Shown here piece by piece: positions 23,221 to 35,516 of a DNA stretch of 64,000 nucleotides. Every line of letters begins with the position of its first letter. Position 1 is the first letter of the stretch. The position numbers and the translations under genes are program-made. The notes beneath the pieces were generated by a model, which was not told where the DNA came from, did no database searches, and worked only from the letters and a program-made list of their open reading frames with translations. Source of the DNA: Trichostrongylus colubriformis (lineage: Eukaryota > Nematoda > Chromadorea > Rhabditida > Trichostrongylidae); assembly GCA_963978905.1 (NCBI GenBank), contig OZ022256.1:4137501-4201500 (forward strand), given 5' to 3'.

Positions 23221-25179
23221 TTCGCGGCTTGAGGAAGAGTAATAAATGCGACAAAGCCCCTCGTCTGGCTCGAATGGCACGGCACCTCCCACACCTCGAT
23301 GAGGTTGGTACGCGTGTCTGCGTCTCTTATTTCCACTATCTTCTTCGCTTTGCCTGCATTTTTCGCCCCAAGGTTTACCATCGTTATGAACTTCTACAAT
23401 GACAAAAAAGCAGCAAGCACAGTCGAATTTCCAAGGGTTTAAGCGGCTATATATTTTCCCTCTACTGACAGGCCAATAGCTCTTCTATTTCTATTTGGAA
23501 GTGCAATAACCCATACCCACACTATTTTGAACTCTGATCAAAGAAAATAAACTTTTTCGCAATTTTTTTTTCAATTCCCTTCATCAGTCATTTTGGAAAA
23601 CCAGTAAATTGCTGTATTTATAAACAATTACAGATATTTATGGATGATTCGAGAAATAATAGGATGGGCCTCGATAACATTTTGTGATTAATGTATACAG
23701 TTTGGAACGTGGATCGTTTGAAAATACAAACAACAAACCCCAGTTTGACCCTTTTCCACTCCGCGGAAGTTTTCAATGTTATCAAAGGTTTGCGAGGGAG
23801 GCGTGCATTACTATCGGTTCTTCATCGAGCGAAGTGGTATGAATCACAAGGTCCAAAGTTACAGCTTGTGAGCAAGCAGCTTATTTGAAACAAGCAGTTC
23901 ATTGTTACAGCATGATAGAGTTGGGTATACACTCCAACTGTAATAGGAATTTGCCGCGTGGGTGCACAACAACACTCAAAAACCGATATTAACGTTACAC
24001 ACCCGATTAGGTGTTCACAAGACCGTACACAAAGCCGTGCGTGAAAAAGCTTGTCTCAGGCATCACGCTCGAGATATCGTTGCGCGTGTATCGAAATCCA
24101 GTTTTGTGATTATTCCTACTGTACAGGAGCTGTATTGTTCTAAAAAAACGCCTGAGGACCAGCCTGACGTCTTTTGGTTGGCGATCAGTTCATGAGCGTC
24201 CGGCCCCATTTGGAATCGAAATAACAAGAATTTGAGACTCTAATGTATAAACTAGAAAAAATACTGGCGACTTTTACGACCACGATTGTTTGTCGGACGG
24301 GGCACCGAACCACCTTCAAAGGGACGAGTTTTCCACATCATAAAGCAAATTGCATGTTTTTCATATTGAACGTGATTGCCTATAAATCAGATAACGAAAT
24401 AATCAGAACAATTTCATGAGAATCTTCCACCACAAGTTTATACTCGGCGAATGGCGACACAAATAGCGCTTCGCGCCCGTAGTTCACAGCTCCACCATCA
24501 GCTGCTAGTACCGATGCGACCAATATTCACACAAGCGCCGGGAGGCGCAAACTAGCACTGAATATTTCTAAGATAGGGTCGTGCGTTGCGGAGGCGTTGC
24601 GGCGATCGCAATTTTGCTTCGCTGAGCATAAGCAGCTTGCGCTTTCACGTTTTGCTCTGTATAACTACATAAGAGGTACTTAAGAGTCCATATCAGTGTT
24701 GCTAATCTTCAGACCATGGCGATAAATTGCTATTAGGTTTGAATTGATGGAGAATTGCTTGGCCTGAGCTAGGTATGATAAGACGAGTTTGGCAAGTTCA
24801 GAGTGGAAAATAGGTTTCCCTCTCGGAACTTTTTGAAACATTTTCAAGCCACACTCTCCTATGTCTCTCCTATGTTTTCTTCTTTTTAAACTCCGTTTAA
24901 TTTGCTTTTTATCTGGTTTCCCCGTATTACGATACCACTTTAATCAGACTCAGACGCTCAGACATTGCTTCGTACACTGCGCGTGTTTTTTTGTTATGAC
25001 CACTGTCAATAAACCACTTCTTTCTTCAGCAATCATATCAGCCATGAAGCCGGTTAGTGAAGTCGATTAACTATTCAAAGACAACTCGCAAGCGATTCGC
25101 CTCCGCAGTATTTTACTACCAACACGCCTTTCAATGTCTGCATTTAAGCAGTCCCAGCAATTCCCTTAAGTTCAAATCA

Positions 25180-25455
25180 GGATTCGGAAAGTAGAAGAAG
25201 AGCAACTCGTTTGGATTCCCGCCGAGCAACACTGGAACAGCCGTCAATGGGCACAGTGCGGTTCAAATTTTCGCGCCAAATATTGATTTACTTCTACCTC
25301 TGCGTCCCTAACCACGTGACCATCGCTTCTTTGCTCCTTTGCTCCTTCGTGGCCGTGCCCCTCTGATGCCCTACCTCGTCGGATGTTACTTTGTGGAGGC
25401 TGTATTCTCGTTTTCTAGCGTGCAACTTTGCATGTCACCCTTACTTTCTAGAGAC
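25180..25455. repeat. Family H repeat (distantly shares one end with family B)
   Basis: This carries GAGCAACTCGTTTGGATTCC, CGCCGAGCAACAC, CCCTAACCACGTGACCATCG and GTGCAACTTTGCATGTCACC. Two relatives occur at 27450 and 32275. The right end resembles the family B terminus (AACTTTGCATG..CCTTACT). Confidence 0.75.
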
Positions 25456-25553
25456 CACTTATACCCCGACTACCTAGCTGGGCTCAGATCGCGTCCATAA
25501 AGGGCTATGGGGCAAATCATCACATAACGTATGGGATAATCCTGTAACAACCA

Positions 25554-25844
25554 CTACCCGCTCTGCACTACAAAGTCGAGTGGACGGAGAAGGAACGTGA
25601 TGTCCTCAAGAGCGACCTCGCTGAAATCGGAGCCACAACAGAGGATTCCTTCAACAGAAAGAATTGAGAAATCGGAAGAAAGAGCAGCAGCGTCCGTCAC
25701 GATCTGAGATTGCGCTGGAAAGAGATTCACCTTTCCATTTATAGCAGGACAGTGTGGTTCACTCATCACATTAACATGGGCATAGGATCGAAAGCGACCC
25801 AGGCCAAATGAGTTCAACATGTCTCCGGAGCCTCCTGAACTCAT
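25554..25844 (-). CDS. Possible minus-strand open frame, unrecognised
   Basis: An ATG-started minus-strand frame of 96 codons contains SGDMLNSFGLGRFRSYAHVN and MSEPHCPAINGK. It has an internal acceptor-like TTCAG at its start and a donor-like AAG/GTGAAT after INGK, so it might be an internal exon of roughly 35 codons. It lies just downstream of a LINE-like tail (25857-26120) in the same orientation. No family recognised. Confidence 0.2.
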   Translation of the reverse strand: MSSGGSGDMLNSFGLGRFRSYAHVNVMSEPHCPAINGKVNLFPAQSQIVTDAAALSSDFSILSVEGILCCGSDFSEVALEDITFLLRPLDFVVQSG

Positions 25845-25856
25845 ACGGATACAGAA

Positions 25857-26120
25857 TTTTATTTATTTATTCATTTATATACTCACAGAGGTGTGCAGAA
25901 AATTAGAGAAACAGAACAATAGACAGAAGAAGAAACAAACACGCAATAAAAAAAAAGAAAAGAATGTGTAGATAGGAACTCGATTCCAAAGTACACTGCA
26001 TAAGTCAAACAAACGTACAGATCCCTTAGGGTTGGAGAGTAAGTTCGTGCGAAATTTCCGATGAGAAAGAGTGCCCCGGGCTTTATAAGAGCCGTCGTCT
26101 TGAAAGGCTTCCACCTGTTT
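25857..26120 (-). mobile_element. Probable 3' end of a non-LTR retrotransposon (LINE)
   Basis: Read on the minus strand, an open frame contains LSHRKFRTNLLSNPKGSVRL and FDLCSVLWNRVP. This resembles the R..(F/L)..R....WN.LP motif near the C-terminus of CR1/RTE-type reverse-transcriptase proteins. It then runs into an AATGAATAAATAAATAAA tail at 25876-25857, typical of such 3' ends. The 5' part is absent. Confidence 0.5.
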
Positions 26121-26559
26121 TATCCCAGCCCGCCCCCTTTTTGGCCCGACCCGCCCCTTTTGAGGATAAACTGCGGGAGGGACTTATTCCTGGGTTTTTG
26201 ACTGTTTCATCCCGTTTTTCTTTCTTCACTTTAGCACTACTATGCATGCCGACCTTCACATTTGATGATCCTTCCATATTTGGCCTGAATTACCCCTATC
26301 ACTGCCTTCAACTCTGGTAGGTATCCGTGGTCTGACGACTCTTGCCCCGATCTCCAAACCACCTTCTTCACGATACAGTTTTTGTATAAGTATTACTACA
26401 CTGCATACGACAGTATCATACATCATTCACATCTGGTGGGTTTTGCGGCGCTTTCATTTCTTTTGACCCATCAATAAGATTTTACTATCTGTCTTTGTGC
26501 CAGACTTTGATGTAATATTATAATCTATCATCTATAATCTATGCAATCCACATATGATT

Positions 26560-27145
26560 TTAACGATTGGCTGGCGCACACTACTGTGAGCATATGACCT
26601 TGGGCGTGAGTAGATCGACTTGAAGGCAACATGGTGTAAGGCTATCCTAGTCATACTTGAAGCGGATCTCCGCCCGCTTCAAGTATGATTGAGATACCTT
26701 GAGCAGTACTATACTATATTGCAAATTCTGCAGTGCGTACAATGAATAGCATGCTCCGCCTATAGTACGTGAGTCTCCGCCCGCTTCAAGTATGTTCGAG
26801 GTCGCTGAATATTACTAGTTATATCAACCAATATTTTTTCTAGTTTCTATGTCGCGTTGGGACCGCATTGTGAAATTTTGTTGAGAGGACCGTCCATTTG
26901 GGGTGGGCTCCACCAGCTACACGCGGTTTTCTTCCATTTACGCTTTGCGAAATTCATCACTGACCTGAACCCATTTCTTCCCAACGTTTGGGTCATTTTG
27001 GAGCCCCCTGATTGAGTATTCTAGTGCACGCTCCGCCCTCCGTGGGCGGAGCTTAACTTAGTTCATGTGCGCTCCTTGCTTTTTGTCCCATGGCCCACCC
27101 ATCCCAAACTTGTCTCCACCTCCATATGCTGTTTTCATGTGTAAT
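26560..27145 (-). repeat. Family A repeat, minus orientation
   Basis: On the minus strand it reads GGAGGTGGAGACAAGTTTGG, AAGCTCCGCCCACGGAGGGC and GGCGGAGCGTGCACTAGAA. The GTGTGCGCCAGCCAATCG end lies near 26570. The middle part is longer than in other copies and includes a hairpin (26652-26687), so something is inserted. Confidence 0.68.
26652..26687. repeat. 14-bp perfect hairpin
   Basis: CATACTTGAAGCGG pairs with CCGCTTCAAGTATG across an 8-base loop. A third copy, CGCCCGCTTCAAGTATG, is at about 26777, suggesting a fold-back element terminus. Confidence 0.8.
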
Positions 27146-27147
27146 TC

Positions 27148-27449
27148 TTAGTCGAACCGTTTTATACCAAATCTGCCCAGGCTAAATAAGCTATTTATCC
27201 CGCGGAATGAGTGGTATGGTATCAGTCTCTCAGCCCCGCAGGACATCGTATAGGCGAAATCATATTCAAATGCCATTTCAATGCTGATTGGAAATTGAAT
27301 TCGCGATGCATACTTTAATAGCTTTAAGCATTCCATTGAATCTCTAGTTTCATTTCCATCATCCGTATACGAAGTGATTGTTTCCACCCCAAGCATTAAA
27401 AGAATCGTCCACAGAAATTCCAGGAGTAATTCCAAATCAAATTTGAAAA
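27148..27449 (-). CDS. Possible minus-strand terminal exon, unrecognised
   Basis: Read on the minus strand, the acceptor CTTCTCGCAG borders an open frame from 27449 down to TAA at 27148-27150. It holds about 100 residues, including FKFDLELLLEFLWTILLMLG, SYTDDGNETRDSMECLKLL and MAFEYDFAYTMSCGAERL. Composition is protein-like and includes a hydrophobic segment. The acceptor side abuts a dispersed repeat (about 27450-27775), so this may be a captured gene fragment. Family unknown. Confidence 0.25.
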
Positions 27450-27775
27450 CTGCGAGAAGAGCAACTCGTTTGGATTCCCGCCGAGCAACACTTGAACAGC
27501 CATCGGTGGGCAGAGTGTAGTTCAAATTTTCGCGCCCAATATTGATTTGCTCCTACCGCGACGTTCCTGATCACGTGACCATCGCCGCTTTACTCCTAGA
27601 GCCTTCGTAGCCGTGCCCCTCTGACGCCCTACTTCGTGGGACGTTACTTTGTGGAGGCTTCAGCCGTATTCTTGTTTTTTTGCGTGCAACTTTGCATGTG
27701 ACCTTTACTAAGGCGATACAACATAAATTTATGGGTAACAGAAGAAATTAAATTTCCGTGGACGGTTCCGTTAAC
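27450..27775. repeat. Family H repeat
   Basis: It shares GAGCAACTCGTTTGGATTCC, TTCAAATTTTCGCGCC and GACGTTACTTTGTGGAGGC-type sequence with the copy at 25180, and continues to a family B-like end (AAATTTCCGTGGACGGTTCC). Confidence 0.78.
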
Positions 27776-28295
27776 CCAGGATATGGACTGTTCGAATGAC
27801 CCAAGATGGGTACCAAGAAGAACGGAAAGCTGATAGCAGTTGTCTTTCATCGTTTTATTGCATTGACATCCTGGTGGTGTTCGTAAGGCGGTTTCCCACT
27901 GCCAACTATGGCAACTACTGGTTAGCGCTGATTCCCAGGAATTACTAGTTAGCTCTATTACCGTATCACAAAAGAATTCTACCTGAATTAGCAGTGATGC
28001 TTGTCATCCTTTTCATGTATTGTCGCTTCAATTGTCACGTTTCGATTCTGTTCGAGCGAGACAGCTTCACAAATAGGGGCGTTCCCACCCACAGCTATTC
28101 GACAAGTCGTCGTCGCTGCACTTTTTGTGGTTTATTGTCGCTTGTCGCTGTTTTGTGGTGATAAGCATGAGATGGTTAGATCCTTTCCAAACCGGTTCGT
28201 ATCCCATACCACACACAAACGGTTTTTTTTTGTTTGATAGCAACACGCCATAGCTGCTGCTTATACTGGTGTGCTTATCGACACCTCAGTTTTAC

Positions 28296-28585
28296 GGATG
28301 TGTACTCTTATGTCAGGATTTCGCACTGCGGCATGTCGCAAACGAAGCAATGCGGACAAGCTAAAGGGGCCATGTTGTTGGGTCCTGAAGCGATCACAAG
28401 TCAACTGCGTATCGCGCCCCTAGTTGTTGGGTCCTGAAGCGATCACAAGTCAACTGCGTATCGCGCCCCTAACATTATCGTGTAATCGTTCTAAGACCCA
28501 ACTACCGCGACGCGGGTAGCTCGCACACACTTCGTCGCACGCCGCTTGTCGTTGTGCGAAATCCTGACACAAGGATACACATCCC
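28296..28585. repeat. Family D' MITE with internal 49-bp duplication
   Basis: The ends GGATGTGTACTCTTATGTCA and TGACACAAGGATACACATCC are inverted and continue into GGATTTCGCAC. A 49-bp block is present twice in tandem inside (28374-28422, 28423-28471). A second member without the duplication is at 59579. Confidence 0.85.
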
Positions 28586-31513
28586 AGTTTTCCCCACCTC
28601 GGGTGGTGTCTTTGACGTGTGCTCTAAAATAATCAGCTGTTTTTGGTAATTTTGCATTCTTACTGGCAATTAATTATCATGATCAAATAAGTGTGACCGT
28701 CTTAGCATGACTGGCATCGTGATTTCATTGCCGAGACTTATCAGTTTTTACTTTGCATGCTCCCATTCTTCCAGAACCCCTCTTTCTCTTCTTTTTCGCT
28801 TTGTCTACACAACCACTCCTCCTGTATTCGCTACTAAATGTAACCACGTGGCTTTATTGATTTTCGTCTCCTTGAGAGTCCTTTATATCGAGCACAATCT
28901 CACGTTAGATCCCAGCTTCGCCAGCAATTGATGGTTTTTTTTGTTCCAATTTTTTCTTGAAATAGACAAAAAATTATAATAGAATGCAAAGAACGGCAGA
29001 AGAAGAGGTAAGCGGCATCAAATCACACGGCTGACTCGTCCATATATGGGCGGAGGCTGTGGGTGAGATCTGTAGTCGTTATAACACATCACAAAGTGAG
29101 CCCCACCTCCTCTCTTATTCTTCGAAGCCCTTAACACTGCGAAGAATCTTTCGTTCACAATCCATAAGGAAAGTTCATATAATCCATTCATGTAGCAGAA
29201 CTGACCCCATCTCTTAATAGCGCCTTATTGTTTTTTCAAACCTCATAAGAAACTAGCATAAAATGAGCGAGTGACAGAAGGGGCATACGGTCACCTCGTA
29301 TACATGTGGGCGGAGACTGTTCGAGTGGGCAAGAAATGTTCTTTTTGCCAGATAAGCTCTAAAAATTCTTAAGCCCATATAGGAGGCTGGTTAATTGAAT
29401 TAACTGTGGAATGTACGCTTGTTAGATCGTTCTCCCAATTTTTTTATTAGTTTCTCATCAAATAAATCGTTGAGGTTGCTAACAAGACCCGCCAAATAAT
29501 TGCCCAGTGGCTGCGACATGTGGTGGAAAGGATAAATCGACTGCCGTCACAAGAGAGCCCTAGAAATTATTGAACTTTCTCCCACTTATCATGGATTCTC
29601 TAAAGAATAGCTTCCTCTAGACTGCTCATGAGATCTTCTCTGTGGAAAACTGAACCTTCTCTAAAAACTGGTGTTCTGATATGATCGAGATCTCCTCCAG
29701 TTTGTCGTTTGGGACTCGTTTGCTTTTCTTCAAACACCGTCACACACTCGAAAATCCGGGGAAGAAATCTTTTTCTCTTGCATCGGCCAGTCTTAGCTCC
29801 ATTCTCAGCCCATTCTCGACGGTATTGCACTCTTTGTTTTTGAATATCGATTGAAAAATTTCAATTTTTGAACTTTTTGTGATGCCTCGCTGTCCCTCCC
29901 CCCCCCTTGACTCCCGTCCTCCACATCTGTTGCAAAGACAGAACTTTTTCAAAAATCACGAGAATCCACTGTACTTCGCCCAATTTAAATGGTAATCCAT
30001 CTCGTCCTCTACGAACGCGAATGCATGTTCGTATAACTCTGCGGGGGGTCTTATTTGCGTCACAGACCAACCTACTTACGTTTCCGATCCTTTTCTTAGA
30101 GTGACCTCCATTTTTGTCATCATTTCACACATGATTTCTCACTGGAACATTTCAAATCCGAGAGGTCGTTTCCTGAACTGGTCACAAGGCATCCATGTGC
30201 TGCGAAGCGAAAAATGAGATTCGCGCGCATCTCTCCCGTAGACAAATTTCATTGCACTGTACTATCTATCCATAGTACACAGTTCAACTTAAGTCTTTCC
30301 TTATGGCTTAGGAATTTTACCAGGCCGCCTTCAACCCTACGAAATAGCCCCGTTATTGACAGGCGCTTTTTAACCGATAAATTCAGAATGGAGTGTTAAC
30401 GTTACCTCTAGAACATTCCCCCGTTTTCAGCTTCATCACAAAACTGGTCTAGTTCGTTATAGCAGCGATTCCTGTCAATTTTTGGCGGCCGGTTTACAGT
30501 TAGCGATTGTTTCGAGTGCAACACGCTTCCAACTGGGATCCCATGATGAACTTACGGGGTCAAAAGTGGACCTTTGCAATTTCAAAAAATGAAAAACAAA
30601 AAAAACGTAAAAGTAAAACCGTCAAACTCTTGAAAATGCGGCAGTAGCAAGAGCGAGCATACCAGCTATGCCGTATATAACTCGTCCATATGGGGGTGGA
30701 GTCTAGCTAGAGTCCTTCTGGGACTCGTAGCTCCATGAAAAGGCCACAGCCCGCAATCTCCCACTCTGGTTCCTCCTTTATCATCACTTTCCTCTGATTC
30801 TACACGCAAATTGCCATGCCATCCACCTCTAACGATTTCGACAGTTTTCCATCGTGATTAATCTTATAGCACTTTCATCTGGTCACTTAATCAATAGCCA
30901 CCCCACCAGGTCTGTTTTCAATTCTACACTTAGTCATCAATCTGTAAATTTTCGGGCGTTTCGAAGAAGAACTTCATCGATCTTATCTCTTCCGAGATTT
31001 CCCTGCATTTAATCCCACCCCAGCCAGCTGTCTTGCCCTAAATAGCTGAAGACGCTCTTTTCGTGTCTCACGCCCGCCGCCGCTGCTGATCTCATCGCCT
31101 CCGACGCCGCTAACGGAGCGCTCGCTCGGGCAGCTCTTTTTTGCTGCAGCAATGGGTTTATCTCATTCTCAATCGCTCTTCACACAACAGTTTCCCATAA
31201 ACAGTTTTTCTTCAGTCGCCACATCTGCTAGTTTTCGAATTTTCTGGAGGGTTAGAAGGACGTGCTGACAGAACGGAAAGCATTTTGTCGAAATTTTGAG
31301 TTATAAGCAGCAGTCCCATCTGATATCCTTATGTTTTGTTTTACATTTATATATGATAAATGTATTATTTTATATTTATTACTATATATATTGTTATAAT
31401 TTACATTTATGAGCACAAAAGACAACGAAAAATTGAAGAGAAGCTACCCGAATTTACAACTTCTTCAAGCATTCCTTTTTGATTTTTCCACATTTTTTCA
31501 GTCCTGGTAGTGA

Positions 31514-31713
31514 GGGGGGGGGGGGGCATTTTATTGGCTGTTAAACATCTATGCATCATTAACGTGTCAAACATATCAAGCATCGAACATTAACAGAACT
31601 TCACGCGATTTGTGCGTAATTAACGTGTCCCAGATTCAACATGTAAATGTTTCGAAACATGTTAAGAAACATGTTCCAAAATAGCGCATTCTATCAAATG
31701 CCCCCCCCCCCCC
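31514..31713. repeat. Family E MITE with poly-G ends
   Basis: A 13-G run followed by CATTTTATTGGCTGTTAAAC faces TTCTATCAAATG and a 13-C run at the other end. The interior contains TTAACGTGTC twice. Confidence 0.82.
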
Positions 31714-31827
31714 GCTCCTCACGAAGATAGCAGACAGTACCAGCGTTTCTAGCCTATAAACAATTGCCTGAGTCGAGCATACACAACCCATGAACCCACA
31801 AGTCGTGATGCTGTAGAACTCACCAAA

Positions 31828-31885
31828 GTTTTGGGCATGTCTTGATCTCAAAGAATGTTTTGGGCATGTCTTGATCTCAAAGAAT
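31828..31885. repeat. 29-bp perfect tandem duplication
   Basis: The unit GTTTTGGGCATGTCTTGATC plus TCAAAGAAT occurs twice head to tail (31828-31856, 31857-31885) with no mismatch. Confidence 0.95.
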
Positions 31886-32274
31886 AGGTGTGACTCTTCT
31901 CACTATATCACTTTCTAAAATACACTCATCGCTGAAAACTCCCGTTGTTCTTGAGAGATTCAAGTTTAAATGCCATTACTGTATTCTCGATAACCTTTCA
32001 ATTATTTAGAAATTCTCTGACTTCCCTGTGAATCGGATATAACTGATTAATAGGAATTACAGTATCGCCGGGGCTACCGTACTATTTTGCGTACTGTATT
32101 TCTTGGATTGGTCTTTTGTGATGCGCCAGGCATTCGGCTGCCACTTAGAATGGTCATAGTGCGCAAATAGAAACGCAAAAGTATCAAGAAATTTCCTTGT
32201 TTCTGCGTTGAATCTTAAAAAGCTGGAAGGAGACACCTCAATTGAACTTTGAACATTTGAATAACCACAACATT

Positions 32275-32562
32275 TGAATAGGCGTCGGAGCCAGAGTCGA
32301 ATTTTTGCACCCAATGTTGACTTGCTTTTCACTCTGCGTCCCTGACCACGTGACTGTTGCCTCTTTGCTCCTCAGCTCTATAGCGTCCAAACCCACTTGG
32401 ACGCCCCACCATCGCGTCTGTCACTTTGGAGAGCTCTATCTCAGTATTCCCTTATATGTGCGTGGAACTTTGTATGCGGCCTTTGGTAAGCAAATGTCAC
32501 AGAAAATGTGGGTAACAGAAGAAATTAAATTTACGTGGACGATTACTTTGAGCTTTAATCGG
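32275..32562. repeat. Family H repeat, diverged
   Basis: The copy keeps CCCTGACCACGTGACTGTTG, GGAACTTTGTATGCGGCC and TTACGTGGACGATTACTTTG; the first part (GAGCAACTCG) is missing or diverged. Confidence 0.7.
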
Positions 32563-33161
32563 CAACTTTTCTGAGGAGGAGTCATACACTGGTTGATCTG
32601 ATTGTACTAGGGCCGGGTTGTAGCACATAAATTATCGATTGATAAGCGGTCAGGGAGAGAGTAAGATATGGGAAACCTAAAGCAAAGGAGGAGGAGAGGT
32701 AGGGGTGGTATTAGTTGTGTATTTTAGGACAACACCTCACTTCCATAAAATCCCGAAGTCACTCAGTTGATCCCTCCCCCTACTTCAGCTCAACAATGAT
32801 TTTTGGGGACCGGGCGACTGGTAAGAGAGGAAGATGTGTTGGTAGACGTTTGAAGAGGAAAGGGTACCGAAAAATTCCCTCGTGAAACACAATGACTTTC
32901 TCTTCTCTTAGCTTTCTTATCTTGAGATTAGCTGCTTACCTGGTCACTTCTATGCTCCCAAACAGGACTGGTACCTATTAGCTGAGACCAGAAGGCCGGA
33001 TGGTTCGGTAGAAGCACGACATTGATCTCGATTCTGATCCCTGCGCCACGCGTGCACTAGCGGCGCCACTTACCACTACGATGCAATCTCATAGCTTCCT
33101 TGTGAAGCCGTAACGTTACTCACCTCACGTTGAAAACTTTTCTAATTATGTTCCCCCACAG

Positions 33162-33323
33162 TTTCCGGAACAAAACTTGACTCAGCAGCCTCTTCACGTT
33201 CATCTGTGGCATGGAACATCGTTATGGAATATGCGGCGCAGTGTCAGTGTTCGCCATTATCGTGCAACGCATCCGAAGATCAATTCCTGCGGCGGCAATG
33301 ACGAGAAATACCTTACCTACTAA
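33162..33323 (+). CDS. Possible terminal exon of an unrecognised gene
   Basis: After the acceptor TTCCCCCACAG (ending 33161) a frame of 53 codons runs to TAA at 33321-33323. It contains PEQNLTQQPLHVHLWHGTS and SVRHYRATHPKINSCGGN and ends DEKYLTY, resembling a cytoplasmic tail in composition. No upstream exon could be joined with confidence; the nearest candidate start, ATGGGTTTATCTCATTC at 31152, is speculative. Function unknown. Confidence 0.28.
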   Translation, partial: FPEQNLTQQPLHVHLWHGTSLWNMRRSVSVRHYRATHPKINSCGGNDEKYLTY

Positions 33324-34329
33324 GACATCAACGATGGTTCGAGCTACTCGTACTGTCTGAGCCCCTCGTAATTTTTCATTCCCGTCAATTCCCCCGACGG
33401 ACGGGGCGATTCCGCTTCACTGACCACAGCGGTGGTGGCGGACAATCTTTCAGCGCTTTATGCGCGCGCGCGATTCTCGACGTACTTCGTACGTACAGCG
33501 ACGAGAATATATCCTGTTTTCCGGTCAGGCGCTTTGTTTTTCCCCCGACGGTAGTTTTGGGATAATTCCAGGGTTTTTGTGGGCGTGATGATGGCGATGA
33601 AGTGGATCGTTCATGGGATCGGATCCACTCTTTACCCACCCTGAATATGACCAAACGCACGGCGCCAGGTGGCTATCGGTGGGGCGTGAAATGTCACACG
33701 CCTATCCGCTCTATTTCCCTTTCACTGCATGAGGAGCGTGGGTGAATCCGCTCCCAACCGATTTCCCTTCCATGGCTCTTAGTCGATTTATCGGTCCGAA
33801 AAATGTAACGACGATCCCAGTTCAGCATCGATGTCCCCTTCCCCTTTCCCCCCACCATAAAATGCCCGCGGAAGGGTCATTCCACTGTGAAATAAGATGT
33901 TCGCCTTTAAATGGGCATTCGAGTTTCGCTAGATATGTCGGCGCATTGAGGAGGGCGTTGCACTTTCAAAGCAGCCGAAATGACTGGCCCTTGCAATCTT
34001 TTCCAGCATTTTCCATTTCACTGCTATCGATTCCCCCAATTCAGATGGTCGCGTTGTCTGAACGGTGGTCATTCATCGACATAAATTTCCTCATTTAAAT
34101 TCCTTCGAAAGATTCGTTGTGGTCGTCGAACTAAGTGCATTCCTCAAGGATGACCGCCCGTCCTCCATGAGCAGAAATCTATTTGTCATTTAATCCAAGA
34201 TTTTCGCCAAATAATAAATGAATTAGATATTATAATATTATTAAATATTATCTATATTTTAATAATAATTTGTGGGTATAGTATGGAGTAAGGGTTAATG
34301 AAGAGCCACATATGACAAATTGAGGGTAA

Positions 34330-34745
34330 AATCTAATTGGCTGCTGTCCAGGGCACTCCCAAGCGTCAAGGAAAATGATCGCTTCGATACGACCCCCCCC
34401 CCTCTTCATGGACCCAAAAACGACCCCCCCCCCCTCTCCTTGAACTTCTACAATATCAGTTACTAGAGCCGGATTATACAGTTGCTGAGTTCTCTTTTAT
34501 TAACTATTTTTTTTTGTTGATTGCCGTTTATAAATGAATCTTCCGAGTTATCCTTCATTTAACTAATTTGATTCTTTAATTACATTCAATGAGATAGCTG
34601 TGAGACAGCCAACTGCACGTTCCGCTTCTCGAATAACCTAGGATCATCGTTGACCTCAGCGATAACGACCTCCCCCTCCCTACCGCTCGTCAAATACGAC
34701 CCCTTTCGAGAACTCATGGACCCGCGGAGTACCCTGCTGCCATCT
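34330..34745. repeat. Family G element
   Basis: The left CAGGGCACTCCCAAGCGTCA, then CGCTTCGATACGACCCCC, faces TCAAATACGACCCCTTTCGA and GGAGTACCCTGCTGCC at the right. Two further poly-C runs sit at 34388 and 34425. Confidence 0.65.
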
Positions 34746-34764
34746 CAGTGAAGGAATGGTAGTA

Positions 34765-34953
34765 GGGCAGGGGAGGGGGGAAGGCATTTTATGGAATGTC
34801 GAACTTGCATACATTAGTGTAGTGTCAAATTTGTTGAACGTCGAATGTTTCCTTTTTTTACACGATTGATGTGCCACTAACATGTCCCCTGGTGCGTCAC
34901 ATGGAGACCTATTACCTGAAACGGTTCATTCTATAAAATGTCCCCCCCCCCCC
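34765..34953. repeat. Family E MITE with poly-G ends
   Basis: The left GGGGGGAAGGCATTTTATGG and right TTCTATAAAATGTCCCCCC are inverted repeats. The interior has GAACGTCGAATG and ACTAACATGTCC motifs. Confidence 0.82.
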
Positions 34954-35516
34954 AATTAGGATGACACTTTAACTAATAGGTATGGATTTGTATACATTCA
35001 CAAAGGGTTTTCTGCCTTTTCGTACAACCCATGAGAGAATTACACATCAAGCTTCTCTGCAAATATTCAATGCGTAAAAAGCATCAGGCACTGACGTTGT
35101 TCAATCCCTCTTTGGAATGCGTCACGCGTTGTCAAATTAAAATTTCTACGTACGATATTGTCAATCTGAACCTAAATATTCATAATTATCTCACTTTTTT
35201 GACTATCTCAACCACTGAAGGGCGTGACCTGTTGGTGGGCGGGACTCCTTGAGCCCTCCTTCACCATCTTCTCTGGCTAGCCAATTGCGAAAGTGACACA
35301 AAGTGAACTTATCTGGAAGATGCAATCAAATCATTCGAGAACTGGTTTGTTCAATTTTGTTCCAACAAACTTTGGGATTTTTACTGGGGATGGGGTCTTA
35401 TTCAAAACCGTCTTGACTTTTCAACATTCTGCTGAGAGGATTATGACGACTATTCATTTTCGTAGAAGATCGTTGCTACATGTTCTTGTGCTTGTATTTC
35501 TTCTCTTTCTGGAAGC

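Larger units (their letters stand above)
20600..25179. other. Intergenic stretch: repeats plus ambiguous open frames
   Basis: Apart from the family G (21427) and family B (22838) elements, 21780-22420 is open on both strands. The minus strand reads EKRYSGEAVKKRSIIHVKQL and WFPPPDRPDTVFTRDVYGVQ; the + strand reads DKFLPMNICRQELAPQGDNT. Neither has splice context or a family I know, and I cannot say which is coding, if any. 23230-25179 shows nothing supportable. Confidence 0.4.
28586..33161. other. Intergenic stretch without a supported gene
   Basis: A protein-like minus-strand frame at 29600-29830 (FLPRIFECVTVFEEKQTSPK) lacks splice context. A CpG-rich patch at 31070-31150 precedes an ATG at 31152 (MGLSHSQSLFTQQFPINS, 38 codons to TGA), which could be a first exon or promoter-proximal DNA. 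Repeats are listed separately. Confidence 0.4.

Noticed and set aside
29600..29830. Minus-strand frame with FLPRIFECVTVFEEKQTSPK
   Set aside because: Protein-like composition, but no start, acceptor, donor or family; left as an open question rather than a gene.
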